Counted from the stretch's first letter, positions 6,407-13,592 are shown. The stretch is DNA of 27,320 bases from Actinomycetes bacterium (GCA_023461275.1 JAEYMI010000097.1:1-27320); one strand, 5' to 3'. The notes: generated by a model not told the origin, from the sequence alone. Numbers and translations are program-made.

Positions 6407-6979
6407 ATTAGGACACTGTCACGATGTCGTCGGGAAGAGGCTTTCGCTTATTGGTGTGAGTGGGTTCTCCACGAACCTGGAATCGAACCAGTTATCCCGA
6501 CCACCGTCTGGTCGGGCGACTGAGGATGTGCTCTTCCGTGCGGTTCCAATCCTTTTGGGATCAGAATGCCGCACACCCTCGACCGTTCGGATGTCTGTCC
6601 TACTTGATCTCTCCTGCTTCCACGAAGCCGCCACGCCCCGCATCAACGTTCATGGGATACGCCCTCGACTGACGATCTCGGACTGATATCCCTTCCCCTG
6701 TCGCAACTTTCGTCGCTACTGAACAGCACCGGGCAGGTGCTGGGTCACCGATTGGCTCTCCCGACCCTAAGGCCATCAGATCGCTTCGAGGTTGCCTCCA
6801 CCCTGAGATGAAGGTTCCGACTCGGAGTACATGGGTTACCGGAAAGCGCTTCCCGGCGACAGATGTCACCCGCCTTTCACCGAGTCACCCCGGCTTATGC
6901 GCCATGCCGCACAACGATATTCACTTGTGTTTGTCATTCCCTTCGACCGCCGTCTTTGACCTGCCGACGAAGGGCGCGA
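6381..6979 (-). ncRNA. Candidate large structured non-coding RNA (about 600 nt), class unknown
   Basis: No reading frame on either strand has protein-like composition. The minus strand instead shows a dense series of hairpins. In 5'-3' order of the RNA they are: CCGG palindrome (6839-6856); CAGCACC/GGTGCTG, 7 bp, loop TGCCC (6724-6742); GCGAC-GAAA-GTTGC, a GNRA tetraloop (6703-6716); GGGATA/TATCCC closing about 25 nt (6654-6691); GCTTC-GTG-GAAGC (6616-6628); GTGCGG/CCGCAC with an inner ATCC/GGAT stem (6538-6574); CCCGACC/GGTCGGG, 7 bp (6496-6516); CTGG-TTCGATT-CCAG, a canonical T-arm (6477-6491); and the terminator. The strand is chosen because GAAA and the T-loop are canonical only on minus and because promoter and terminator agree. 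It does not match tmRNA, RNase P RNA, SRP RNA or 6S RNA as I know them. Giant phage-type RNAs such as GOLLD, or a degraded mobile intron, remain possible. Confidence 0.55.
6470..6540 (-). other. tRNA-like module within the candidate ncRNA
   Basis: The 71 nt fit a tRNA cloverleaf layout. The 5' strand CACGGAA can pair with the 3' strand GTTCGTG (6 of 7 positions, one of them a wobble). A weak D-arm, GAG-CACATC-CTC, follows. Next come a 5-7 bp anticodon-type stem CGACC/GGTCG with a 7-nt loop AGACGGT, a short variable region, and a T-arm CTGG-TTCGATT-CCAG with a perfect TTCRANY loop. Spacing between the acceptor and anticodon stems is 19 nt, as in real tRNAs. It lacks U33, the D-loop GG and a CCA end. 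Two local hairpins compete for the acceptor strands. It is a tRNA mimic or a decayed tRNA rather than a working one. Confidence 0.45.
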
Positions 6980-6985
6980 GCGACA

Positions 6986-7014
6986 ACGTTAAACAGTTCC
7001 GATGAATCACACAA
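6986..7014 (-). promoter_or_regulatory. Sigma-A-type promoter for the candidate ncRNA
   Basis: On the minus strand TTGTGT (7014-7009) is separated by exactly 17 nt from TAACGT (6991-6986). Transcription would start near 6979 and run into the hairpin-rich region. Confidence 0.5.
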
Positions 7015-7121
7015 GACCTTTTTGTTCCCCGAGATTCACCACGGGGACTATTGCTCGGATTAAGTCGGTTACACAGACGAGAGACAAGTTGCGCCACCTC
7101 GATCGATCAACGGAGAACATC

Positions 7122-7502
7122 ATGACGGATCGCCAGATTCTTGAACCAACAGCGGAACACCCGATCACCGTCGAACCCGCGTCGGGAACGGTACGAGTTC
7201 GTATCGGGGATCGGATCATTGCCGAATCAGCAGATGCGCTCGAGCTACGCGAGGCCGGCTACCCGCCCGTGTACTACCTACCTCTCGAAGCTGCCGATCC
7301 CTCGGTCCTGACCGCGAGTTCACACTCCTCGTACTGCCCGTACAAGGGTGAGGCGAGCTACTACTCCATCGAAGCCGACGGCACGACGCTGTCCGACAAG
7401 GTCTGGTACTACGCGGAACCGTACGAGGCCGTAGCGCCGATCGCAGGTCACATCGCGTTCTATCCCGATGCCGTCGACATCGACGTCACTGAGACTCCCT
7501 AA
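7122..7502 (+). CDS. DUF427 family protein
   Basis: A 126-aa protein of the DUF427 family (PF04248), small beta-barrel proteins common in actinobacteria and without a settled biochemical role. Typical motifs are T-V-R-V-R-I-G-D-R-I-I-A-E-S, the central Y-P-P-V-Y-Y-L-P and the highly conserved H-S-S-Y-C-P-Y-K-G-E-A-S-Y-Y segment, followed by W-Y-Y-A-E-P-Y-E-A-V. The ATG at 7122 follows CGGAGAAC; the frame continues upstream to 7002 but without family similarity. It diverges from the candidate ncRNA, and the two promoters lie within about 110-140 bp of each other. Confidence 0.9.
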   Translation: MTDRQILEPTAEHPITVEPASGTVRVRIGDRIIAESADALELREAGYPPVYYLPLEAADPSVLTASSHSSYCPYKGEASYYSIEADGTTLSDKVWYYAEPYEAVAPIAGHIAFYPDAVDIDVTETP

Positions 7503-7503
7503 T

Positions 7504-8019
7504 TCACTCGTCGAACGCGTTCCAGCAGATACTGTTTCGAATGCGCTGGTCGTCGAGCACAAGATCACGGACAGGATCGGGCAATAGCTTTCGCTGCCAA
7601 CGGCATTCACGTCGACGAACAGCCTCGCGATCGGTAGGCGACGCGCCCGCAACCGCTGACTTGATGGCGTAGGCCGCAGCTCCCAGATCGTGGGCGGCCA
7701 CGTGCGCGACGCAGCCGGCCTGGCCGGCTGCGTACGCGGCGAACCGCGCGGCGCCTTCCAGATCCCGCGCCGCGCCCATCGCGTGTCCGCCGGCCGCCCG
7801 AGCGGCCATCATCGGCATCTCACCGCGAGTCCAGGATCGAATGGCCTCGATTGCGCCGCGTGGTCGATCGTCGGCGGGCCGGGCATCTTCGAAGTACGTA
7901 AGAACGTGTTCGGCGCACTGCGCCGCCCAGAGTGCAAGCAGGCGGTGGTCGTCGTCAGTCAGCGTTCCGCCTCGACGAATGGTGATCAACCGCGGATCGC
8001 GTTCCTTGGCCAGAATCAC
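7504..8019 (-). CDS. Imm-5-like putative immunity protein
   Basis: A 171-aa alpha-helical protein resembling the Imm-5-like putative immunity family, sometimes annotated in Streptomyces as exonuclease SbcC. Recognisable parts are D-D-H-R-L-L-A-L-W-A-A-Q-C-A-E-H-V-L, R-P-R-G-A-I-E-A-I-R-S-W, the Ala-rich A-A-R-D-L-E-G-A-A-R-F-A-A-Y-A-A-G-Q-A region with H-V-A-A-H-D-L-G-A-A-A-Y-A-I-K, and a C-terminal W-Q-R-K-L-L-P. The start is a GTG at 8019. No polymorphic toxin is adjacent, so it is either an orphan immunity gene or a domain used for something else. It ends 1 bp from the convergent DUF427 gene. Confidence 0.7.
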   Translation of the reverse strand: MILAKERDPRLITIRRGGTLTDDDHRLLALWAAQCAEHVLTYFEDARPADDRPRGAIEAIRSWTRGEMPMMAARAAGGHAMGAARDLEGAARFAAYAAGQAGCVAHVAAHDLGAAAYAIKSAVAGASPTDREAVRRRECRWQRKLLPDPVRDLVLDDQRIRNSICWNAFDE

Positions 8020-8128
8020 ATCGTGAGCCTAACCCGTTCAATGCGGACCGTCGTTGTCCGCGATGGCCCATAGCGTCGCTCCCGTCCGATCTCGATCACC
8101 CGTTAGCCCGAATCAGAGGGAGCCAGCC

Positions 8129-9637
8129 ATGACCGCTGCACCGTCCGAATCGACACCAGTACAACCCAGTCCGTCGTCGCGACCGACAGACCTGACACCC
8201 ACCAGCAGCCGAGACTCCGACGACGGCCTCCCCCGTGGCCGTGGCAGAACTCTCGCGCTCATCTGCCTACTGGCCGCATCGTTCATGGAGCTGATGGACG
8301 CAACTGTCGTCAACGTCGCATTGCGCACCATGCAGATCGACCTCGACGCCTCGGCCGCCGAACTGCAGTGGGTGGTGGCCGGCTATCCGCTCACCTACGC
8401 CGTCGGCCTGATTCTCGGTTCCAGACTGGGAGACAACGTCGGACGTCGAAAAATCTTCGTCATCGGTTTGGCCGCATTCGGCGCCGCGTCGCTGGCATGC
8501 GGGCTGGCAGCCGATCCCGCGCAACTCGTCGTGTTCCGCTTCGTCCAGGGATTCGCCGCCGCGCTGATGGTTCCGCAGGTACTCAGCAATATCCAGGTGC
8601 TCTATCCGCCGGCCGAGCGCGGGCGGGCGATGGGCATGTTCACCGCAGTCATCGGACTCGCTGCCGTGACAGGACCCATCCTCGGTGCAGTGATCACCAG
8701 TGGTGACTGGTTCGGTTTGAGCTGGCGCCCGGTCTTCCTCATCAATGTTCCACTCGCGGTCGTCGCGATTGGCGCCGCGCTGGCACTCATCCCCGAAACC
8801 CGCTCCCCCGACCGCACACCCATCGCGGCCGGGCAGGCGCTACTGCTCGGAGCAGCGCTCGGCCTCATCATGATTCCGATCACCTTGGCACCCGACAACG
8901 ATTGGCCTACTTGGTGTTACGCGATGATCGCGGCGGGCGTCATCGGGCTCGCCATATTCGGCCGACGCCAGGTGGCGGTTGCTCGCTCCGGGGTGCAGCC
9001 GATGGTGCCGCCTGCACTGTTCGCCACCCGATCGTTCACCACCGGCCTGGTGTCCTTCGCCGTACTGATGGTGCCCACCGGCGGCTATTTCCTGGTGCAG
9101 TCGCTACACGTTCAGTTGGCGCTCGGCTGGTCGGTCTTGCATGCCGGGCTGATGTGGATTCCGTTCTCGCTGGCGGTCCCGGTGTCAGCGGGATTGGCGG
9201 CGACGGTACTGACTGCTCGGCTCGGCAAACGCGTGCTCCAGATCGGTGCGGCGATACTCGTCGCAGGCATGGCGCTGATGATCGTGGCCGAAGGATCGGC
9301 GAATCCGTCACTATGGTTCGGCGTATCCCTGGCCGTTGCCGGACTCGGTTTCGGCGCCATCGTCGGCGCGGCAGGCCTACTGGTGCTCAACGACGTTCCG
9401 GTGACGCTGGCGGGCGCCGCATCAGGCGTGTTCAACACAGCGCAAGCGCTGGCGGTGGCCGTCGGAGCCGCTGCGGTGGGCACCATCTACGCCACGGTCG
9501 GCGAACACAACGGACTCGAATCCGGTTATCGCGCTGCACTATTGGTGATGATCTGCATTGTTGCGGCCGGCGCCGCGGTGGCACACGCCATGCCTCGTAT
9601 GTCGTCGGTCTCGACGGTCGAAGACCTCTCGGCCTGA
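8129..9637 (+). CDS. DHA2-family MFS drug:proton antiporter (14 TM, EmrB/QacA type)
   Basis: A 502-aa integral membrane exporter. After a Pro/Ser/Thr-rich cytoplasmic N-terminus (residues 1-40), TM1 ends in the DHA2 motif M-D-A-T-V-V-N-V-A-L. The MFS motif A, G-S-R-L-G-D-N-V-G-R-R-K, follows TM2, and the antiporter motif C, A-V-T-G-P-I-L-G-A, lies in TM5. About 14 hydrophobic segments are visible to the C-terminus. The ATG at 8129 is preceded by AGGGAGCC at good spacing; an in-frame ATG at 8054 lacks an RBS and would only extend the disordered tail. No TetR-type regulator is next to it. The substrate is unknown; family members export hydrophobic drugs and antiseptics. Confidence 0.9.
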   Translation: MTAAPSESTPVQPSPSSRPTDLTPTSSRDSDDGLPRGRGRTLALICLLAASFMELMDATVVNVALRTMQIDLDASAAELQWVVAGYPLTYAVGLILGSRLGDNVGRRKIFVIGLAAFGAASLACGLAADPAQLVVFRFVQGFAAALMVPQVLSNIQVLYPPAERGRAMGMFTAVIGLAAVTGPILGAVITSGDWFGLSWRPVFLINVPLAVVAIGAALALIPETRSPDRTPIAAGQALLLGAALGLIMIPITLAPDNDWPTWCYAMIAAGVIGLAIFGRRQVAVARSGVQPMVPPALFATRSFTTGLVSFAVLMVPTGGYFLVQSLHVQLALGWSVLHAGLMWIPFSLAVPVSAGLAATVLTARLGKRVLQIGAAILVAGMALMIVAEGSANPSLWFGVSLAVAGLGFGAIVGAAGLLVLNDVPVTLAGAASGVFNTAQALAVAVGAAAVGTIYATVGEHNGLESGYRAALLVMICIVAAGAAVAHAMPRMSSVSTVEDLSA

Positions 9638-9686
9638 TGCCGCACGATCGCGGACGACATTCATCTGTCCCGGTAGATCCGGTTGA

Positions 9687-10133
9687 TCATGCAGCGGAAC
9701 AACTTCCGTCGCAGAAGATGTCGTTCGCGGTCTTGCCGCACCGACATGCGGCCATCCGCGTCTCGTGTCGATCGACCTCCACACCATCGCGAACCTCGAC
9801 GATGGTCAGGTCGCCACGCAGCAGCAAGGGACCACCCTCGAGAGGCGTTGCCGTCGTGGCGGAATCGGCGGCTTCAGGCGGGCCAGATGTGAGTCGATAT
9901 TGCAAAGCACCACTGGGACAACGTCGGACAACCTCGGCAACGGAGTCGGCCGAAGCCTTGGACGGATCGATCCAGGGACGATGATCAGTGTCGAATACGT
10001 CGGGCAAACCGCGTACGCACTCGGCGAAGTGCCGACATCGTTTGGCGTCGAAGCTGACCGTGATATCGGCGGCAACGTAGTGCTTGCCCTCGTCAAACGG
10101 ATTGATGTCAGAAGGATTGAGCTCGTGAGGCAT
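9687..10133 (-). CDS. Mono-cluster Fe-S protein: YjdI-like domain fused to a CDGSH domain
   Basis: A 148-aa two-domain iron-sulphur protein. Residues 25-85 form a YjdI-type (4Fe-4S) mono-cluster domain (PF06902) with R-C-R-H-F-A-E-C-V-R-G-L-P and a later R-R-C-P-S-G-A-L. Residues 105-148 form a CDGSH iron-sulphur domain (PF09360) ending C-R-C-G-K-T-A-N-D-I-F-C-D-G-S-C. In canonical CDGSH domains the residue after CDG(S/A/T) is His, the fourth 2Fe-2S ligand; here it is Cys. The ATG follows GGAGTAGCC. A role in electron transfer or redox sensing is inferred from the family. It is transcribed convergently towards the MFS gene. Confidence 0.88.
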   Translation of the reverse strand: MPHELNPSDINPFDEGKHYVAADITVSFDAKRCRHFAECVRGLPDVFDTDHRPWIDPSKASADSVAEVVRRCPSGALQYRLTSGPPEAADSATTATPLEGGPLLLRGDLTIVEVRDGVEVDRHETRMAACRCGKTANDIFCDGSCSAA

Positions 10134-10231
10134 CGGCTACTCCAGGGCTTTGGAAGGCGATTCGTGCCACTTCGAGTATCCCCACGCCGACGCCCCGTCG
10201 CCAGCAAGGCTGCCCTACCTCGGTACGGGTC

Positions 10232-10669
10232 TCAGTCCAGGCAGAACTCGTTGCCTTCCGGGTCGGCCATCACGATGTGGCCGCCCTGCATCGGGGGCGA
10301 CGGTTCATGTCGGGAGATTCGGCTGGCGCCGGCATCGACGAGACGCGAGCACTCCTTTTCCAGCGCATTCATCCGCTCGTCCCCGGACAGGCCCGGTGCC
10401 GCGCGGACATCCAGGTGCAGGCGATTCTTAACAGACTTGGCCTCCGGAACCCGTTGAAAGAAGATCCGCGGCCTCTGCCCAGTCGGGTCGATGAGCGCCG
10501 AGGCGTCGTTTCGTCGTTCTTCGGGGACACCGAAGGCGGCCAGCGCCTCGTCCCACGTCTCGAAACCCGACGGCGGGTCCTGGACCCGAAAGTCGAGCAC
10601 GCCGGCCCAGAACGTGGCCAACGCGGCGGGATCGATGCAGTCGATGGTGATCTGGAAATCCACGCCCAT
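10232..10669 (-). CDS. VOC/glyoxalase-like domain protein
   Basis: A 145-aa protein of the vicinal-oxygen-chelate superfamily (Glyoxalase_6 type). The sequence begins MGVDFQITIDCIDPAALATF, followed by W-A-G-V-L-D-F, then R-I-F-F-Q-R-V-P-E, R-L-H-L-D-V-R-A, and ends with H-I-V-M-A-D-P-E-G-N-E-F-C-L-D. The H-L-D-V and N-E-F-C segments carry the usual metal-site positions. The catalysed reaction is unknown; relatives are annotated as glyoxalase, dioxygenase or resistance proteins. The ATG at 10669 was chosen because the domain starts there. Only 36 bp separate it from the divergent GNAT gene. Confidence 0.85.
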   Translation of the reverse strand: MGVDFQITIDCIDPAALATFWAGVLDFRVQDPPSGFETWDEALAAFGVPEERRNDASALIDPTGQRPRIFFQRVPEAKSVKNRLHLDVRAAPGLSGDERMNALEKECSRLVDAGASRISRHEPSPPMQGGHIVMADPEGNEFCLD

Positions 10670-10705
10670 GGCGTCCAGGCTGCCACAGGACAGATACTGG
10701 TCGCC

Positions 10706-11149
10706 ATGACACTGTCGATCAGACCTCTGACAGCCCCCGATCACGACGACTGGCGACGCCTTTGGGCCGGGTACCTGGCCTTCTACCAACACACTCTGAC
10801 CGAATCGCAGTCTGATCTCACCTTCGAACGCATTCTGAGCGACTTCCCGATCTGGGGTGCGATCGCCAGCGACGACGACGCCGCGGTCGGCATCGTGCAT
10901 TGGCTGACCCATCCCTCAACGTGGAGCGACGAGCCGTACTGCTACCTGGAAGACCTCTTCGTCGATCCCGGTGCACGAGCATCCGGAGTCGGCCGCGCGC
11001 TGATCGAGCATGTGACCTTGTGGGCCACAGACCATCACCTGCCCAAGGTGTATTGGCAGACGGCCTATACCAACTCCACAGCCCGCGGGTTGTACGACAA
11101 GGTCGCCTCCAATGAGTTCGTCGTCTACGAAGTGGATCTACCTGGATGA
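10706..11149 (+). CDS. GNAT-family N-acetyltransferase
   Basis: A 147-aa GCN5-related acetyltransferase. The N-terminal S-I-R-P-L-T-A-P-D-H-D-D-W is typical; the acetyl-CoA-binding motif A is Y-L-E-D-L-F-V-D-P-G-A-R-A-S-G-V-G-R-A-L-I (R/Q-x-x-G-x-G/A), and motif B contains V-Y-W-Q-T-A-Y-T-N-S-T-A-R-G-L-Y-D-K-V. The substrate is unknown. The ATG at 10706 follows GATACT by 7 nt, suggesting a leaderless mRNA, though that box is imperfect. The frame is open far upstream, but that part runs antisense to the VOC gene and is not coding. Confidence 0.9.
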   Translation: MTLSIRPLTAPDHDDWRRLWAGYLAFYQHTLTESQSDLTFERILSDFPIWGAIASDDDAAVGIVHWLTHPSTWSDEPYCYLEDLFVDPGARASGVGRALIEHVTLWATDHHLPKVYWQTAYTNSTARGLYDKVASNEFVVYEVDLPG

Positions 11150-11163
11150 CGACGCAAGGCTCG

Positions 11164-12918
11164 TCACGAAGCCGACGGCATCTCCACATCGAGATCGTCC
11201 AGCAGACCCGGACGGCCGTACAGGAATCCCTGCACGAAGTCGGCCCCGACCTGCTCGACGATCTGGCACTGACGTTCGGTTTCGACACCTTCGGCGATCA
11301 CCTGCATACCGGCCGCGTGCGCCATGTCGACGATGCTGTGCAGGATGACCTGGGCCCGATAGGGATCTATTCCGTTGTCGAGCGCGTCGATGAACGGCTT
11401 GGCGATCTTGACCAGACTCACCGGAAGACGAATCAGATCGCTCAATGACGAAGCGCCGGTACCGAAGTCGTCGAGGGCGACGTGAACTCCCAAGGCGCGC
11501 ACCGCACTCAGCGTGGTGGTCAGGTCGCTGTTGCACTCGACCAGTTCGCCCTCGGTGATCTCGACACAGAGATTCGACGGGTAGACACCGGTTTCGGCGA
11601 GGATGTCGTCGAGCCTGGTCAGGAACTCAGGGTCGGCGATCTCACAGCGAGAGAAGTTGACGCACAACATGATCGGACTGTCGGTTCCGAACTTGTCGGC
11701 GAACTCCGTCAATGACGTACGGAGGATGTGTCCACCGACCTGCTGCACCAGGTCACTCTGCTCGGCGATGGGGATGAACTCGGCGGGCGATACCTGTCCC
11801 AAATCGCTGCTCTTCCAACGCACCAGCGCCTCGGCACCCACCAGCTTGCCTCGCCGGCAGTCGACGATGGGTTGATAGTTCAGGTACAGCTGCTGCGGCT
11901 CGGTGTTGAGCACGTGACGCAGTTCGGTCTCAATGCTCTTGCGGCGCCGAACATCTTCGCGGAATCTGGTCTCGAATCCGACGTAGCGAGCATGCGTCGA
12001 AAAGGTTGCTGGGTGCGGGGCCCTCGTCGCTTCGGCCAACAATTCTGTGCCGGTCAGCGGGCGACCGACACCGGCGGTGGCAACGCCCACACTGATCGAC
12101 ACCAGCGCTTTGTCGTCGCCGACCACGAGAGGCCGGTTGAACGAGGCCCGGATTCGGTCGGTCTGGCTACGAATCATCGCCTCATCACGCACCGGAGTGG
12201 CGACGGCGAACTCATCACGGGCGATCCGCGCCAGATCTGCCGGCCACACCACAGAAGTCTGGAGTCGATTCGCGACGGCCGAAGCGATCTCGGCCCCCAG
12301 TGACCGACTCGACGAGGGATTGGCCAACCGAACGGACTCGACAGCGACGTGATAGACGGCGAGGAGTTCGGACGGATCGACAAGATCAGAGATCTGCGTG
12401 TCGATGGCGTCGATGAGACCGGACCGGTCCAACAAACCGGTCAGCGAGTCGTGGGTTGCTCGCCATCGATTCCGCAAGAATTCGTGATAGCGGTCGGTGA
12501 TGTCGACCAACGACACCAGCACTGACCAGGACGGATGACGGTCGAACGGCCGACACGAACACATCAGCCAGCGTCGCCCCTGGGGGGTTTCGACGACTGC
12601 GGTGACGTCATCGACTCCAACACCCGACGTGAGGCTTGCCTCGATGGGCGATTCGCCGCTGTCGGGAAAACTGACGGCAAGATCGTCTACCGACAAACCC
12701 ACTGCGAATTCAGAGGCCATGCCGAGCAAATCGCACGCGGCGTCGTTCATCAGCTCGATGGTGCCGTCGTTGCCGACCACGACCACCGCATGACCCAGCG
12801 CGGAAAGCACCTCGTCAGCCGTCACGCGGCGCTTGGTGTCGCTCGTTCCGACGGCTTCGGTCGCCTGCGCGATCGCGGCCAACACCCCAACGTCGTGAAC
12901 GCTCTCGTCCACGCTCAT
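11164..12918 (-). CDS. PAS-GGDEF-EAL protein, cyclic-di-GMP phosphodiesterase with degenerate GGDEF
   Basis: About 584 aa. A PAS-type sensor domain (residues ~35-155, with V-V-V-V-G-N-D-G-T-I-E-L-M-N) precedes a GGDEF-like domain (~160-320), whose signature reads R-I-A-R-D-E-F instead of R-x-G-G-D-E-F, so cyclase activity is unlikely. The EAL domain (~335-575) looks intact: A-E-A-L-V-R-W, V-N-F-S, V-E-I-T-E-G-E, L-D-D-F-G-T-G-A-S-S, V-K-I, A-E-G-V-E-T and V-Q-G-F-L-Y-G. It should hydrolyse cyclic-di-GMP, possibly gated by PAS and GTP binding to the degenerate domain. No TM segment is seen. The ATG at 12918 is preferred because an in-frame upstream ATG (12984) adjoins a palindrome that looks regulatory; this start choice is uncertain. 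Confidence 0.88.
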   Translation of the reverse strand: MSVDESVHDVGVLAAIAQATEAVGTSDTKRRVTADEVLSALGHAVVVVGNDGTIELMNDAACDLLGMASEFAVGLSVDDLAVSFPDSGESPIEASLTSGVGVDDVTAVVETPQGRRWLMCSCRPFDRHPSWSVLVSLVDITDRYHEFLRNRWRATHDSLTGLLDRSGLIDAIDTQISDLVDPSELLAVYHVAVESVRLANPSSSRSLGAEIASAVANRLQTSVVWPADLARIARDEFAVATPVRDEAMIRSQTDRIRASFNRPLVVGDDKALVSISVGVATAGVGRPLTGTELLAEATRAPHPATFSTHARYVGFETRFREDVRRRKSIETELRHVLNTEPQQLYLNYQPIVDCRRGKLVGAEALVRWKSSDLGQVSPAEFIPIAEQSDLVQQVGGHILRTSLTEFADKFGTDSPIMLCVNFSRCEIADPEFLTRLDDILAETGVYPSNLCVEITEGELVECNSDLTTTLSAVRALGVHVALDDFGTGASSLSDLIRLPVSLVKIAKPFIDALDNGIDPYRAQVILHSIVDMAHAAGMQVIAEGVETERQCQIVEQVGADFVQGFLYGRPGLLDDLDVEMPSAS

Positions 12919-12954
12919 TCGAGAAAGAACCTCATCAGTGCGGTGATCCCCCTT

Positions 12955-12980
12955 TGAACGGCACCCATGGGTACCGTTCA
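12955..12980. promoter_or_regulatory. 26-bp near-perfect palindrome upstream of the EAL gene
   Basis: TGAACGG-C-ACCCA / TGGGT-A-CCGTTCA is symmetrical except for one pair (12962/12973). On the minus strand TTGGCA-N17-GACAAT lies just upstream of it, a weak promoter match. The palindrome would then be in the 5' leader, either as an operator or as an RNA hairpin. If translation starts at 12984, it lies within the coding sequence instead. Confidence 0.5.
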
Positions 12981-13107
12981 TTGCCTCTACCCCGGCGTCT
13001 ATTGTCCACCCTCGGCGGGGATATGCCAACAGCGGTTCACCTGGCATTGCCGCACCGAAATCGCCGCGGGTTCGACACCCCGGTGCCCGGTCGACGCGCG
13101 ACGCGGC

Positions 13108-13536
13108 TCAGCGTAGCTTGGCGCCGTACACGTGTTCGATGGTCAGCGTCATCAGAACCCGGCGGTCGTCGACCATCACCTGGCGGTACTCGTCCCAATC
13201 CGGGTGCTCTCCTGCACCGCGTCGGTAGTAGTCGACCAGGGCATCAACCGCGGGATCGGAGATCTCCTCAGCCGGACCGATCAGCGTGACCGGCCCCTCG
13301 GCCGTCGCCCAGGTGTAGCCGTCGGGGCTGGTGAATTCGATCGCGGCTCGCGGATCTCGACGGAGATTGGCGGTTTTCGCCCGACCGTCGGTCATCGACA
13401 CGGCGATGGTGTCGGCGACGGCGTCGTAGACGGCAGTGACCGGCGAGAGTTGCGGAAGACCGGTGGACTTGATCGTCGCCAGGATGCCGATCGAGGTCTG
13501 CGCGATCAGGTCACGTGGTTGGAAATCATTGCTCAT
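13108..13536 (-). CDS. PPOX-class (split-barrel) F420/FMN-dependent oxidoreductase
   Basis: A 142-aa protein of the pyridoxamine-5'-phosphate-oxidase-like split beta-barrel superfamily. Landmarks are I-A-T-I-K-S-T-G-L-P-Q-L-S-P-V, then K-T-A-N-L-R-R-D-P-R-A-A-I-E-F, then E-G-P-V-T-L-I-G-P-A. The R-R-D-P-R-A segment after the K-x-x-N-L is typical of actinobacterial PPOX-class F420-dependent oxidoreductases. The ATG at 13536 follows CGGAG closely; upstream in-frame codons run into the furA promoter region. It diverges from furA. Cofactor choice (F420, FMN or haem) is not settled by the sequence. Confidence 0.85.
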   Translation of the reverse strand: MSNDFQPRDLIAQTSIGILATIKSTGLPQLSPVTAVYDAVADTIAVSMTDGRAKTANLRRDPRAAIEFTSPDGYTWATAEGPVTLIGPAEEISDPAVDALVDYYRRGAGEHPDWDEYRQVMVDDRRVLMTLTIEHVYGAKLR

Positions 13537-13592
13537 ACTCCGGACGAACCCAACGCGCGCAGAGCGCATTCCTGATGACGTCCTGAGAAACT

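Noticed and set aside
6470..6540. Functional tRNA gene (Arg, ACG-like loop)
   Set aside because: U33, the D-loop GG pair and the CCA end are missing, the D-stem is weak, and acceptor strands also pair in other hairpins. I keep it as a tRNA-like module only.
6419..6869. Small minus-strand reading frames in the structured region
   Set aside because: They lack ribosome-binding sites, have unusual composition and run through the stem-loops. They look like chance frames over an RNA gene.
6381..6979. tmRNA, RNase P RNA, SRP RNA or 6S RNA
   Set aside because: None of the hallmark sequences (tag frame and 3' alanine tRNA end, GAGGAAAGUCC core, GGAAGCAGC tetraloop region, large central bubble) is visible.
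7024..7048. Hairpin GTTCCCCG/CGGGGAC as a terminator
   Set aside because: It has no following U-tract in either direction; the T-run precedes it on plus and gives A on minus. It lies between two divergent promoters.
8902..9984. 360-residue plus-strand frame overlapping the MFS gene and running antisense to the Fe-S gene
   Set aside because: Arg/Gly-rich shadow frame in GC-rich DNA; both overlapped genes have clear families.
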